From: AG41 sp965653495
Lineage (GTDB): Bacteria; Gemmatimonadota; Gemmatimonadetes; Gemmatimonadales; GWC2-71-9
DNA length: 39,776 nt
Assembly: GCA_965653495.1 (NCBI GenBank)
Contig: CBFHAJ010000014.1
Location: forward strand, 1 to 39,776
Reading direction: 5' to 3'
The position numbers and the translations under genes are program-made. Below, one piece after another: positions 15,700 to 25,493 of this stretch; position 1 is the stretch's first letter, and each line of letters opens with the position of its first letter. Below the pieces are notes generated by a model, which worked only from the letters and a program-made list of their open reading frames with translations, did not search any database and had not been told where the DNA came from.

Positions 15700-17019
15700 A
15701 TGACTGAAACGTCGCAAACGCGCATCACCTATGCGCGCCGGCTCGGGCTCTTTTCCGCCACGATGGCGGTGATCGGCGGCATCATCGGGTCCGGCGTGTT
15801 TCTCGGGCCCCAGGTGGTGGCGGCGCGGGTCGGCACGCCCGGCCTCACGCTCGTCGCGTGGGTGCTCGGCGGGTTCATCGCCCTCGCCGGTGCGTTCTGT
15901 TTCGGCGAGCTGGGCGCCCGGCGGCCACGCGCCGGTGGCGGGTACGTCTATCTGCGCGACGCGTTCGGACCGTTCCTGGCGTTTCTCTACGGGTGGGCTT
16001 TGCTGCTGGTGATCGCCACCGGAGCCACCGCGGCCGTTGCCGTGACGTTCGCGAGCTACGCGCTTGCCTTCGCCGACCTCTCACCGCGCGCGACGCTCCC
16101 CCTCGCCGTCGGCGCGATCGCGTTCGTCTCAGCGGTCAACTACGTCGGGGTGAAGCCTGCCGCGGTGACGCAAAACGTCTTCACCGTCCTCAAGCTCGGA
16201 GCGGTGGCTGCGCTCATTGTCGTCGGCCTGCTCGGAACAGCCTCCACCGCCTTCCACCGACCTCCCCCGGCGGGGGGTGGCGGGGTGAACTTGGTGACCG
16301 CCCTCGGCGCCGCACTCGTGCCGGTGTTGTTTGCATACGGGGGGTGGCAACAGACCAACTTCATCGCGGAGGAGCTGATCGCGCCGGAGCGAGATCTGCC
16401 GCGCGCGCTACTGTGGGGGGTAGTCGGGGTGGTGGTCGTTTACCTGCTCGCCAATCTTGCGTACCTGCGCGTGCTGGGCGCGGCCGGCCTGGCCGCCAGC
16501 GCCGCGCCCGCCGCGGATGTGATGCAGCAGGTACTCGGCCCGGCGGGCCGCCGGCTGATCAGCGCGGGCATCGCGGTCTCCACGTTCGGATTCCTGAACC
16601 TGGTGATTCTCGTGACGCCGCGCGTGTTTCAGGCGATGGCGGCCGACGGCGTGTTTCTCGAGCGCCTGGCCCGGCTGCATCCCACGTACCGCACGCCCAC
16701 GGCCGCGATCGTGTTCATGGGCGTTTGGTCGAGCATCCTGGCGCTGTCGGGCACCTATGGCCAACTGCTCGACTATGTCGTGTTCGGCGACTGGATCTTC
16801 TTCGGTCTCACGGTCGCGAGCCTCTTCATCTATAGAGGGCGCGACGCGACGCCGGGAGCGGGGTTCCGTGTTCCGGCCTATCCGTTCACACCGGCGGTAT
16901 TCGTGGCCGCCGCGGCTTATGTCGTAGCGAGCTCCATCATCGCCAATCCCCGCAACGCGCTCATCGGAACCGTGCTGTTGACGCTGGGCCTGCCGGTTTA
17001 CCGGGTCGCCCGCTCGTGA
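15700..17019 (+). CDS. APC-superfamily amino acid permease
   Basis: This 439-residue inner-membrane protein has about 12 membrane helices. The N-terminal family signature is present: LGLFSATMAVIGGIIGSGVF, with the Gly-rich substrate-site motif in helix 1. Further signs are FGELGARRPRAGGGYVYLRD and FAYGGWQQTNFIAEELIAPE in the middle. This architecture is that of APC-type amino acid/polyamine:proton symporters or antiporters; the substrate is unknown. I chose the ATG at 15700 (AGGGGAAC just upstream). The stop overlaps the GTG start of the GH130-like gene, so the two are coupled. Confidence 0.93.
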   Translation: MTETSQTRITYARRLGLFSATMAVIGGIIGSGVFLGPQVVAARVGTPGLTLVAWVLGGFIALAGAFCFGELGARRPRAGGGYVYLRDAFGPFLAFLYGWALLLVIATGATAAVAVTFASYALAFADLSPRATLPLAVGAIAFVSAVNYVGVKPAAVTQNVFTVLKLGAVAALIVVGLLGTASTAFHRPPPAGGGGVNLVTALGAALVPVLFAYGGWQQTNFIAEELIAPERDLPRALLWGVVGVVVVYLLANLAYLRVLGAAGLAASAAPAADVMQQVLGPAGRRLISAGIAVSTFGFLNLVILVTPRVFQAMAADGVFLERLARLHPTYRTPTAAIVFMGVWSSILALSGTYGQLLDYVVFGDWIFFGLTVASLFIYRGRDATPGAGFRVPAYPFTPAVFVAAAAYVVASSIIANPRNALIGTVLLTLGLPVYRVARS

Positions 17020-18077
17020 CCACGGTCCTGCTGCTTTCCGCTCTCTTTGCTCAGGGGCCCACTTGGTCGTTCGGCCCGTTCGCGAAGCCGCCGCACGCGA
17101 ACCCGGTCATCACGCCCAATCGGTCGGCAACGTTTCGCTCCCCCGTGAACGACAGCACCGTCCGCTGGGAGGAGCACGCCACGTTCAATCCCGCGGCCGT
17201 GGTGCGTGGTGGGCGCGTGTTTCTCTTATATCGCGCCGAGGACGCGTCCGGGGACGCCCAGATCGGCCACCACACGTCTCGACTCGGCCTCGCGGAAAGC
17301 GCCGACGGGCTCCACTTCACGCGCCGAGCTACGCCGGTGTTGTACCCGGATAGTGATGAGCAGAAGAAGTACGAATGGCCCGGGGGGGTCGAGGATCCGC
17401 GCCTGGTCGAGACCGACGACGGGACGTATGTGCTCACGTACACCCAATGGAATCGCGACATCCCGCGCCTCGCGGTCGCGACGTCGCGGGACCTGATCCA
17501 CTGGAGCAAGCACGGGCCGGCGTTTGCGGCGGCGCAGGGCGGCAAGTACCTGAACCTGGAGTCCAAGTCCGGGGCGATCGTCACCAGAGTGAGCGGTGAT
17601 CACCTGGTGGCCGCTAGAATCGACAGGAAGTTTTGGATGTACTTCAACGTACCGGACATTCTCATCGCGACGTCGGACAATCTGACCGATTGGACGCCGC
17701 TCGAGGGCTCTGATGGGCGACCGCTGAAGGTGTTGTCCCCCCGCGCCGGCTACTTCGATTCCTGGCTAGTCGAGGCGGGGCCACCGGCGATCCTCACGGC
17801 CCGCGGCATCGTGCTGCTCTACAACGCGGGGAACGACTCTCACGTGTACTCAGGCGGTCAGGCGCTGTTCGACCTGCGTGATCCGCCGCACCTGCTGGCG
17901 CGTGCGGACCAACCGTTCATCCAGCCGACCGAGGACTACGAGCGTACCGGGCAGTATGTAGCCGGTACGACCTTCGTGGAGGGGTTGGTGCCGTTCAAGG
18001 GCCGCTGGTTCCTTTATTATGGGACGGCCGACTCGCGGGTGGGCGTGGCGGTGTGGAATCCGAGTGCGGCCCGCTGA
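17016..18077 (+). CDS. exported GH130-like five-bladed propeller glycosidase/phosphorylase
   Basis: GH130 enzymes cleave beta-mannosides, by phosphorolysis or hydrolysis. The 353-residue protein has a GTG start overlapping the permease stop and a short hydrophobic leader (TVLLLSALFAQ). Family signs are WEEHATFNPAAVVRGGRVFL, RLGLAESADGLHF, GGVEDPRLVETDDGTYVLTY (EDPR motif), YFDSWLVEAGPP, and a C-terminal GRWFLYYGTADSRVGVA. An exported protein coupled to an amino acid permease is an odd pairing. Export favours hydrolysis over phosphorolysis, but that is inference. The last 83 bases lie antisense to the M1 peptidase gene. Confidence 0.88.
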   Translation: MTTVLLLSALFAQGPTWSFGPFAKPPHANPVITPNRSATFRSPVNDSTVRWEEHATFNPAAVVRGGRVFLLYRAEDASGDAQIGHHTSRLGLAESADGLHFTRRATPVLYPDSDEQKKYEWPGGVEDPRLVETDDGTYVLTYTQWNRDIPRLAVATSRDLIHWSKHGPAFAAAQGGKYLNLESKSGAIVTRVSGDHLVAARIDRKFWMYFNVPDILIATSDNLTDWTPLEGSDGRPLKVLSPRAGYFDSWLVEAGPPAILTARGIVLLYNAGNDSHVYSGGQALFDLRDPPHLLARADQPFIQPTEDYERTGQYVAGTTFVEGLVPFKGRWFLYYGTADSRVGVAVWNPSAAR

Positions 18078-19704
18078 CATCTCGCGCCGTCACGTAGTAG
18101 TTCGGGTCCACCTGGAAGGGCGCCCCGCCGAGCCGCAGCCGCGCCGTCTGCCACGTCTCCGTCGGCCGGATCACACTGAATCGCGCGCCCGATAGAGTCA
18201 CCCGAATGGGCATGGCGAATCCGGGGACGACATTCGCCCAGCGATAGCGCAGGGTGCTGGCGTCGATGCGGTACTCCAGCACCGGGACCTGGGTCGTGCG
18301 CAGGTATTGGTCGAACACCTTGGTGAGGTCGGTGCCCGCCTGCGCGCTGATATACGCCTCGATCTGCGCGCTGGTGACGGTCTGGTGCCAGAAGGTCTGG
18401 TTCAGCCCGCGCAGGATGCCGCGCCATTTTTCGTCATCGCCCACGATCTGCCGGATGGTGTGCAGCAGGTTGCCGCCCTTGGGATAGCGGTCGCCCGAGC
18501 CGTCGGCGTTCACGCCGTACGGCCCGATGATGGGGATGTCGTTCTTGATCCCACGCCGGGTGCCGATGACGTACACAGCCCCTGAGTCGCGGCCGAACAG
18601 ACATTCGGTGTAGAGATTCTCGGCGTAGTTGGCGAAGCCTTCGTGCACCCAGATGTCGGCCTCGTCCTTTACGGTGATGCTGTTGCCGAACCACTCGTGC
18701 GCGCTCTCGTGCACGATGATGAAGTCCCACTTGAGTCCCAGCCCCGTGCCCGACAGGTCGCGTCCCCGATAGCCGTTCGCGTACCAGTTGCCGTACGCCA
18801 CCGCACTCTGGTGCTCCATGCCCGTGTGCGGCACCTCGACGAGCTTGTAGCCGTCCTCATACCAGGGATACGGCCCGAACCAGTGCTCGAAGCACTGCAG
18901 CATCGACTTGGCCTGGACGAACTGCCGGTGCGCCGCCTCCACGTGGTAGTCGAGCGGCCAGAAGTCGAGCGTCAGGGGACCGCGCTCGCCCTGCAGGGTG
19001 TCGCTATAGTGCGCGTAGTGCCCGGCGCCGACGGCGATAGCGTAGTTGTTGATGGGATTCACCACGAACCACTCGTAGGTGGTCGTGCCATCAGCGTTGT
19101 GCGTCGTGCTGCGCAGCCGCCCGTTCGAGACATCGCTCAGGCTATCCGGTACTGTGAGGGCGATCCGCTGGCTGTCGGGCTCGTCGGCCTGGGTGTCTTT
19201 GTTCGGCCACCACACGCTCGCGCCGAGTCCCTGGTCGGTGGTCACCACCCAGGTGCGTCCCAGGTTGTCGGTGGCCCAGGTGAAGCCGCCGTCCCACGGC
19301 GGTCGCTTGGCGGGCTGAGGCTTGCCGTGATAGAAGACAGTGATGGTCTTGGTGGCGCCGCCGGGCTGGGGCGCTTCTAGCTGCGCGAAAAAGGCATTGC
19401 CATCCCGCCGGAACGACACGGCACGGCCGTCCTGCACCATGCTGTCGATCTCGAGCGGTACCATGAGGTCGATTTGCATCTCGGCGGCAGGTCCCAGCAC
19501 TCGGTAGGTGATCCCATTCCAGCCCCGGATACTCGAATCCGCGGGGTTGATCCCAACATGCAAGTCGTAGAATGCGACGTCCCACCACACGCGCCCGGGC
19601 GTCGTGTAGGATCCGCGCAACGTGTCGGCGTGGGTGAACGTGGGTGCCTGCCCGGCGAGCGGGATGGCTGCGGCGAGCAGCGCGAGCAGGCTCAGCGGTT
19701 TCAT
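17995..19704 (-). CDS. exported M1-family zinc metallopeptidase
   Basis: Aminopeptidase-N-like (gluzincin) proteases remove N-terminal residues from peptides. The 569-residue protein has a signal peptide (about residues 1-19, LSLLALLAAAIPLAGQA). It has the zinc motif HESAHEWFGN at about residue 331 with the third ligand Glu 19 residues after it (VHEGFANYAE), and TGMEHQSAVAY at about 293, corresponding to the substrate-binding GxMEN motif. The C-terminal 27 residues or so are Pro/Ser-rich (HSDSTPPRPPASRPSHNK) and arise where the gene runs antisense into the GH130 gene. A likely -10 box, TATACT (19716-19721), lies just upstream, implying a leader of only a few bases. Confidence 0.93.
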   Translation of the reverse strand: MKPLSLLALLAAAIPLAGQAPTFTHADTLRGSYTTPGRVWWDVAFYDLHVGINPADSSIRGWNGITYRVLGPAAEMQIDLMVPLEIDSMVQDGRAVSFRRDGNAFFAQLEAPQPGGATKTITVFYHGKPQPAKRPPWDGGFTWATDNLGRTWVVTTDQGLGASVWWPNKDTQADEPDSQRIALTVPDSLSDVSNGRLRSTTHNADGTTTYEWFVVNPINNYAIAVGAGHYAHYSDTLQGERGPLTLDFWPLDYHVEAAHRQFVQAKSMLQCFEHWFGPYPWYEDGYKLVEVPHTGMEHQSAVAYGNWYANGYRGRDLSGTGLGLKWDFIIVHESAHEWFGNSITVKDEADIWVHEGFANYAENLYTECLFGRDSGAVYVIGTRRGIKNDIPIIGPYGVNADGSGDRYPKGGNLLHTIRQIVGDDEKWRGILRGLNQTFWHQTVTSAQIEAYISAQAGTDLTKVFDQYLRTTQVPVLEYRIDASTLRYRWANVVPGFAMPIRVTLSGARFSVIRPTETWQTARLRLGGAPFQVDPNYYVTARDVSGPHSDSTPPRPPASRPSHNKGTSGP

Positions 19705-19739
19705 ATCGCTTGAAAAGTATATAGGTCCTCACCCCCTGT

Positions 19740-19764
19740 CCCCCTCTCCCTTCGGGAGAGGGGG
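19740..19764. repeat. palindromic intergenic hairpin
   Basis: An 11-base C/T-rich arm (19740-19750), a TTC loop and the exact complement (19754-19764) lie between the divergent M1 peptidase and GMC genes. The surrounding bases resemble palindromic intergenic repeats known from several high-GC phyla. I see only one copy in this window. It may be an mRNA structure for the GMC transcript. Confidence 0.6.
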
Positions 19765-19838
19765 TACGGCCTTGCGCCCCTGCGCCTGTCGCCTGCAGTT
19801 TGGCCCAGTCCCCGAACGCCTCCAAGAAGGACGGCCCC

Positions 19839-21638
19839 ATGTTACTGAAGTCAGCGCCCCCGCTCCCACAGGATGTCGATCTGTCCCGCACCTATGACGC
19901 CGTCGTGGTAGGCTCGGGCGCCGCCGGCGGCATGGCCGCGCACGTGCTCACCTCGCAGGGCATGGACGTGCTGATGCTCGAGGCAGGGAAGAAGTTCGAC
20001 ATCAGTCAGATCGGGCAGGAGCTGCGCTCGATGCAGTGGCCTTACGATCACCCGCGCCGCGGCGACGCGCCACCGGGATACCATTCCCTCTCGTTCAACG
20101 AGTACAACATTCGGACGCCCCCGTACGCGAAGAACAGCACCTTCAAGCACGTGATGTCGTACGTCGGCGGCTGGGGCGGGTCCGACTACGTCAAGAACAT
20201 CCTGGTCGATGAGAAAGATCATCCGTATACCGGCACGAAGTACGCCTGGGTACGGGCGCGCCTGGTCGGGGGCAAGACGAACATCTGGGGGCGCCTGGCG
20301 CTGCGGTTGTCCGACTACGACTTCAAGGCCAAGACGCACGACGGCTACGGCGAGGACTGGCCGATCTCGTACGCCGACATCGAGCCGTACTACGACAAGG
20401 TCGACTTGTACCTGGGCATCTCGGGCCACAAGGAAAACCTGCCGCATCTGCCGGACAGCTTATTCCAGCGTCCTAACAAGCTCACCTTCGGTGAAGTCAA
20501 GCTGCGCGAGAGCCTGAAGAAAATGGGACGCGTGCTCACGCCGTACCGCGCGGGCGTCACCACCGACGGCGTGAAGAACAAGTACCGGAGCAAATGCTAC
20601 GGCCGCGGTGCCTGCGACCGGCGACCGGGCGGCTGCGACATCCACGCGGCGTTCGACTCTCCGACCGGCCTGATTTACCCGGCGATGGACACCGGCCACC
20701 TGACGTTGCGGCCCAATTCCGTCGCACACGAGGTGCTGGTCGACAAGAACACCGGGAAGGCCCGCGGCGTGGCGTTTGTCGACGCCGTGACGCACCAGTC
20801 GTACGAAGCGAAGGCCAAGGTCGTGATCCTGGCCGCGTCGACGCTCGAGTCGGCGCGCCTGATGCTGTTGTCGAAGTCCGCGCAGCACCCCAACGGCATC
20901 GGCAACTCGAGCGGGCACGTGGGCCACAACTTCTGCGAGCACGTGATGGGACCGGGCGTCACCGGGCTCGTGAAGGAGCTGGTCGGCAAGCGGCCGCCCA
21001 CGCTCGACGACGGCCGTCCGGGCGGGTTTTACATCCCGCGGTTCCGCAACCTGAAGGACAAGCAGCCCGACTTCATCCGTGGCTATGGCTTCGAGGGCGG
21101 CGGCGGGTTCAGCATCTTCCCGGGCAACGCCTACGGGACCCCCGGGTTCGGCGCCCAATTCAAGAAGGACGTGCGCGACCACGCGGGCGCGTTCATCGGG
21201 ATGGGCGGGTTCGGCGAGGTGCTGGCGCGCTACGAGAACTACATGGATCTCGATCCCGAAGAGAAGGACGCGTGGGGGATTCCCGCGCTGCGCTTCCATT
21301 ATCAATTCGGCGACAATGAGAAGAAGATGTGCCAGGACATGGTCGTCGCCGGCCGGGAGATGCTGGAGGAAGCGGGGATCGAGGTGGTCGGCACGGACGA
21401 GCAGATGCTCACCGAGGGCTGGTCGATCCACGAGCTCGGGACGGCGCGGATGGGGAACGATCCGAAGACGTCGGTGGTGAATCAGTTCCAGCAGTCGCAC
21501 GACGTGAAGAATCTGTTCGTGGTGGACGGGTCGACGCACGTGAGCGCGTCGTGTCAGAATCCCACTTGGACCATCATGGCGTTGGCGTGGCGCTCGTGTG
21601 AATACCTCGCGGGCGAATTCAAGAAGGGGAACGTATGA
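19839..21638 (+). CDS. GMC-family FAD-dependent oxidoreductase
   Basis: GMC enzymes oxidise sugars, sugar acids or alcohols at an FAD site. The 599-residue protein has the dinucleotide motif VVGSGAAGGMAAHVLTSQG near the N-terminus (about residues 22-40) and GTKYAWVRARLVGGKTNIWG. The C-terminal active-site region is VDGSTHVSASCQNPTWTIMA, with the expected His and Asn. I chose the ATG at 19839, with AGAAGG upstream; a TTG at 19800 would add 13 residues. Its stop overlaps the next gene, which encodes the small Tat-targeted partner of this kind of dehydrogenase. The large subunit has no signal of its own and is probably co-exported. It resembles gluconate 2-dehydrogenase or glucoside 3-dehydrogenase large subunits; the substrate is unknown. 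Confidence 0.93.
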   Translation: MLLKSAPPLPQDVDLSRTYDAVVVGSGAAGGMAAHVLTSQGMDVLMLEAGKKFDISQIGQELRSMQWPYDHPRRGDAPPGYHSLSFNEYNIRTPPYAKNSTFKHVMSYVGGWGGSDYVKNILVDEKDHPYTGTKYAWVRARLVGGKTNIWGRLALRLSDYDFKAKTHDGYGEDWPISYADIEPYYDKVDLYLGISGHKENLPHLPDSLFQRPNKLTFGEVKLRESLKKMGRVLTPYRAGVTTDGVKNKYRSKCYGRGACDRRPGGCDIHAAFDSPTGLIYPAMDTGHLTLRPNSVAHEVLVDKNTGKARGVAFVDAVTHQSYEAKAKVVILAASTLESARLMLLSKSAQHPNGIGNSSGHVGHNFCEHVMGPGVTGLVKELVGKRPPTLDDGRPGGFYIPRFRNLKDKQPDFIRGYGFEGGGGFSIFPGNAYGTPGFGAQFKKDVRDHAGAFIGMGGFGEVLARYENYMDLDPEEKDAWGIPALRFHYQFGDNEKKMCQDMVVAGREMLEEAGIEVVGTDEQMLTEGWSIHELGTARMGNDPKTSVVNQFQQSHDVKNLFVVDGSTHVSASCQNPTWTIMALAWRSCEYLAGEFKKGNV

Positions 21639-22192
21639 GCGAAGTGCCTCAAACGCTTTCGCGCCGCGAGATGCTCGGGGTGACCGCCGCGGCACTCGGC
21701 GCGCCATTGCTCGAGCCCGTCGCGGCGTCCGTGGCGCCCGCGGCGCAGCTCCCCAGCGCCCCCAAGTTTTTCACGGCGTCGGAGTTTGCGCTGCTGGACG
21801 AGCTGTCGGACCTGCTCATTCCCACGGACGCGCAATCGCCGGGCGCGCGTGTCGCCGGTGTGGCAGCCTACATCGATTTCCGGCTGTCCGAGTCGCTCGA
21901 TAGCGACGCACAGGCGAAATGGCACTCCGGCCTGGCCGCGGTCGACGCTCTGTCGCAGGAATTACACGGAAAGCCGTTTCTGCAGGGAACCCCGGAGCAG
22001 CGGCTGGCGGCGCTCACCAAGATGGCGGCGGGCGAGAAGGAGCCCAAGACGCCGGCCGAGCACTTTTTCCAGCAGCTCAAGGGCTGGACGGTGCGGGCGT
22101 ACTACTCGTCCAAGGTCGGCATCCACGCCGACCAGCAATACAAGGGCAACGTGTTTCAGCGGGGGGAGTACGCGGGGTACGACGCGAAGTGA
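21635..22192 (+). CDS. gluconate 2-dehydrogenase subunit 3-like protein with Tat signal
   Basis: This 185-residue small subunit belongs with GMC-type periplasmic dehydrogenases. The Tat signal is SRREMLGVTAAALGAPLLEP (about residues 9-28). The domain then reads KFFTASEFALLDELSDLLIP, a hallmark of the gluconate 2-dehydrogenase subunit 3 family, with AYIDFRLSESL after it. It probably carries the FAD subunit through the Tat pore. ATGA overlap with the GMC gene couples translation. The usual third partner, a multi-haem cytochrome c, is not encoded next to it. SusC follows 117 bases downstream. Confidence 0.92.
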   Translation: MSEVPQTLSRREMLGVTAAALGAPLLEPVAASVAPAAQLPSAPKFFTASEFALLDELSDLLIPTDAQSPGARVAGVAAYIDFRLSESLDSDAQAKWHSGLAAVDALSQELHGKPFLQGTPEQRLAALTKMAAGEKEPKTPAEHFFQQLKGWTVRAYYSSKVGIHADQQYKGNVFQRGEYAGYDAK

Positions 22193-22227
22193 TGGGTGGG
22201 GAGGGGGGCGAGCGGGCTCCGTCGTCC

Positions 22228-22258
22228 TTGACAAGTGCCCGTGCGGGGGAATCATAAG
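22228..22258 (+). promoter_or_regulatory. putative promoter of the SusC/SusD operon
   Basis: A perfect TTGACA (22228-22233) is followed after a long 19-base spacer by CATAAG (22253-22258, 4 of 6 matches to TATAAT). It lies about 50 bases upstream of the SusC ATG. The spacer is longer than ideal and the call is by eye. Confidence 0.35.
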
Positions 22259-22309
22259 GGAGGTTGGCACCGAGACTTTTTGGCACCCACCGGTGGAGGA
22301 TCCAGACGT

Positions 22310-25300
22310 ATGAGACTTGTCCGTCTTGTCGTTCCCGCGCTGGTCGCAGGTTTGGTCGGGGCGGTCCCGCTATGCGCGCAGGATTCCACCGGCGTCGTCA
22401 CCGGGAAAGTGGTGGACATCTCGACCACTCAGCCGCTCGTCAACGTCGAAGTCTCGGTGGTCGGCGCGCCGAATCGCGACCTGACCAAGATCGACGGGAC
22501 GTTCACGCTGACTCACGTGCGCGCTGGCGCGTACCGGCTGCGGGCCACTCGCATCGGCTACGGCTCGCAGATCCAGGATGTCACGGTCCAGGCCGGCGGC
22601 ACGGCGACGGTTACGCTGAGCCTGGCGCCGGCGGCGGCCATCCTCGAGCCGGTGGTCGTGACGGGATACGGCACGCAGCGCCGCGAGGCGATCACCGGCT
22701 CGGTCTCGACGGTCGATGCCACTGCGGCGAACGTGGGCACGGTCACCAACGTCGACCAGATGCTGCAGGGCCGGGCCGCCGGCGTGGAGATCACCACGAA
22801 CGACGGTGAGCCGGGCGCCGGGATGCAGGTGTTGATCCGCGGTGGCAGCTCGATCAGCGCGAGCAACGACCCGCTGTACGTGATCGACGGTGTGCCGATC
22901 AACAACGAGGCGAGCGAGCCGAGCGCGCTGGGCGCAGTCGGCGCGCCGCCCCTGCCGCGCAATCCGCTGAACATGCTCAACCCGTCGGACATCGCGTCCA
23001 TCACCGTGCTGAAGGACGCGGCGGCGACGGCGATCTACGGCAGCCGCGCGTCGAACGGCGTGGTGCTGATCGAGACCAAGAAGGGCAGCGCGGCGGCTGG
23101 CCCGAGCATCGAGTACGACGGCTACGTCGCGGCGTCCAGTCCGGCTCGCCACATCAACGTCCTGACCGGGAACGAGTATCGTACCTTCGTACAGGGTCAG
23201 GTTGCCGTGTGGCGGACGGATTCGACGAGCCTGTGCGGGAGACAACCGGCTTCGTGCGCGGACACGACACTGTTTGCGGATTCGTCGGCGCTGTTTGGTG
23301 GTCTGAAGCCCTCGCACCTCGCGGCCCTGGGACCGGCCAACATGGACTGGTAACAGGCGGTGACGCGCACATCCGTGACGCATAACCACAACATCACGTT
23401 CGCCGGCGGCAACGATGTCACGCGCTATCGCGCCTCGATCAATTATGGGAAGGAGCAGGGCGTGGCGCTGTCGAGCGGGCTCGAGCGGATTCAGGGACGG
23501 CTCAGCGCCACCCACAACGATCTGAACAACCGCCTGCGCCTCGGCATCAACGTCACGACCTCGCGTCTCAACAACCAGTACCTCACCTACGACGACAACG
23601 GGGGCTTCCAGGGCGCCGTCTTCGTGAACGTCGCTGTGTTCAACCCGACGCAGCCGATCACGGTGACCGATGCGACCGGGACGCATTATTACGAGAGCGG
23701 CTCCTCGTCGGTCTGGAATCCGGTGGCGCTGGCGAACCAGATCATCGACGTCGGCCAGGTCACGCGCACGCTGGCGAATGGGACCGCCGAAATGGATCTG
23801 GTGCCGGGTCTGACGGCGAAGGTGAACGTGGGGTTGGACCACTCCGGCGGCCAGCGTCAGGAATACTACCCCATCGCGAGCCCGCTGGGCGTGTTCCTGG
23901 GGGGTGGGGAAGCGCAGCAGCAGGATCTGGAGAACTCCACCAAGACGTTGCAGACGGTGCTCAACTACCAGAAGCAGTTCGGCGCGGGCAACAGCCTCGA
24001 CTGGGTGGGCGGGTACGAATACAGCCAGTTCGACCGCGACTCGGTGACGGCTCAGGGCACCGGGTTCTTCACCGACGCGTTCACCTTCAACAACCTCAAC
24101 GCGGCCGTCTCGCGGACGACGTTCTCCGGCTCCTCCCAAAGCCGTCTCGTGTCGTTCTTCTCGCGGGCCAACATCGGGCTCGGCGACCGGTTCTTCCTGA
24201 CCGGTGTGTTGCGCTACGACGGCTCCTCCCGGTTCGCCGTGGGCCACAAGTGGGCCCTGTTCCCGGCCTTGTCGGGCTCGTGGCACGTGTCGCAGGAGTC
24301 GTTCCTGCAGAACGGCCCGTTCTCGGACCTGCGGTTGCGGCTCGGGTGGGGTCTGCAGGGTAACCCCGGCGTGGACCCGTACTCGTCGTTGATCACGCTG
24401 GCGGGCGGGACGGGCGGCGCGTACCCGTGGGGCGACGTGCCGCAGCCGGGAGTGACCCCGACGAGTAACGGGAACAAGGACCTGAAGTGGGAGCAAACCT
24501 CCCAGGTGGACGGCGCGGTCGACTTCGGACTCTTCAACAACCGTCTCACGGGGACGGTAGAGTACTACGTCAAGAACACCAAGGACCTGCTGCTCACGAT
24601 CAACGTGCCGCAGCCGGCGTTGGCGTCCACGCAGCTGCAGAACGTCGGTAAGGTGCGCAACAGCGGCCTCGAAGCCTCGCTGGACGCGCTGCTGGTCTCG
24701 CACCCGGGTCTGACGTGGCGCGCCGGCCTCGTGTTCGCCGCGGCGCGTAACAAGGTGATCGACCTCGGTCCTTACACGTTCCTCGAGTCCGGCTTCGTCA
24801 GCGGGCAGGGGCAATCGAACCAGGTGTCCGAGCGCATCCAGCCGGGCTTTCCGATCGGTACGTTCTACGGACCCGTCTTCGTCGGGTGGGACGCGTCGGG
24901 CAGGCAGCTGTTCCAGTGCACGACGGCCCACACGGGCGCGAGCTGCGTCAACGGGGTCACGACCACCGGCAACGGCCCGGACGCCGCGGATTACCAGGTC
25001 ATCGGCAATGCCAACCCCGACTTCACCCTCGGGCTCCACAGCCAGTTGAACTGGAACCGGTGGGACGCCTCGTTCCTCGTGCGGGCCGTGGTGGGTCAGG
25101 ACGTGTTCAACAATACGGCGCTGGTGTACTCGACCAAGGGCAACGCGCTGCAGGATAAGAACTTCCTGCGGCCGGCCCTGAGTGATCCGACGGGGCTGCA
25201 CGAGCCGGCGATCTTCTCTTCCCGGTGGGTCGAGGGCGCCTCGTTCGTGCGCCTGCAAAACATCACGGTCGAATACGATTTGAACCTGGGGGTGCTGGCC

Positions 25301-25477
25301 CGCTCGGCGCGCAGCGCCAAGGTGTACGTGTCGGCCGACAACCTGGTGCTCCTGACGGGGTATTCGGGCCTCGATCCCGAGGTCCACACGGAGAATGGTC
25401 TCGACACCCGCGGGCTCGACTATCTCACGTATCCCCGGCCCCGCACCATCACGGGCGGCATGCGGGTCACGTTCTGA
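22310..25477 (+). pseudogene. SusC/RagA-type TonB-dependent outer-membrane receptor, interrupted by an in-frame TAA
   Basis: SusC proteins import oligosaccharides or other large nutrients with a SusD lid. The full reading frame is 1055 codons. It has a signal peptide (about residues 1-24), a carboxypeptidase-regulatory-like domain (TGVVTGKVVDISTTQPLVNV and following), the TonB-box region and a plug domain (MQVLIRGGSSISASNDPLYV, then TVLKDAAATAIYGSRASNG). The C-terminal barrel ends PRTITGGMRVTF. Codon 348 (23351-23353) is TAA, just after NMDW and directly before QAVTRTSVTHNHNITFAGG, a conserved SusC block. The frame is identical on both sides (open 22310-23353 and 23357-25477), so this is a single nonsense change, not a frameshift. 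The rest looks undamaged. A recent mutation, readthrough or a sequence error are all possible. GGAGGA precedes the ATG. Confidence 0.9.
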
Positions 25478-25493
25478 GGAGGGCTCTGGTCAC

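Noticed and set aside
22370..25387. A 1005-residue open frame antisense to the SusC gene.
   Set aside because: Arg/Val/His-rich composition without domains; long antisense frames are expected at this GC content, and the sense frame has clear SusC sequence.
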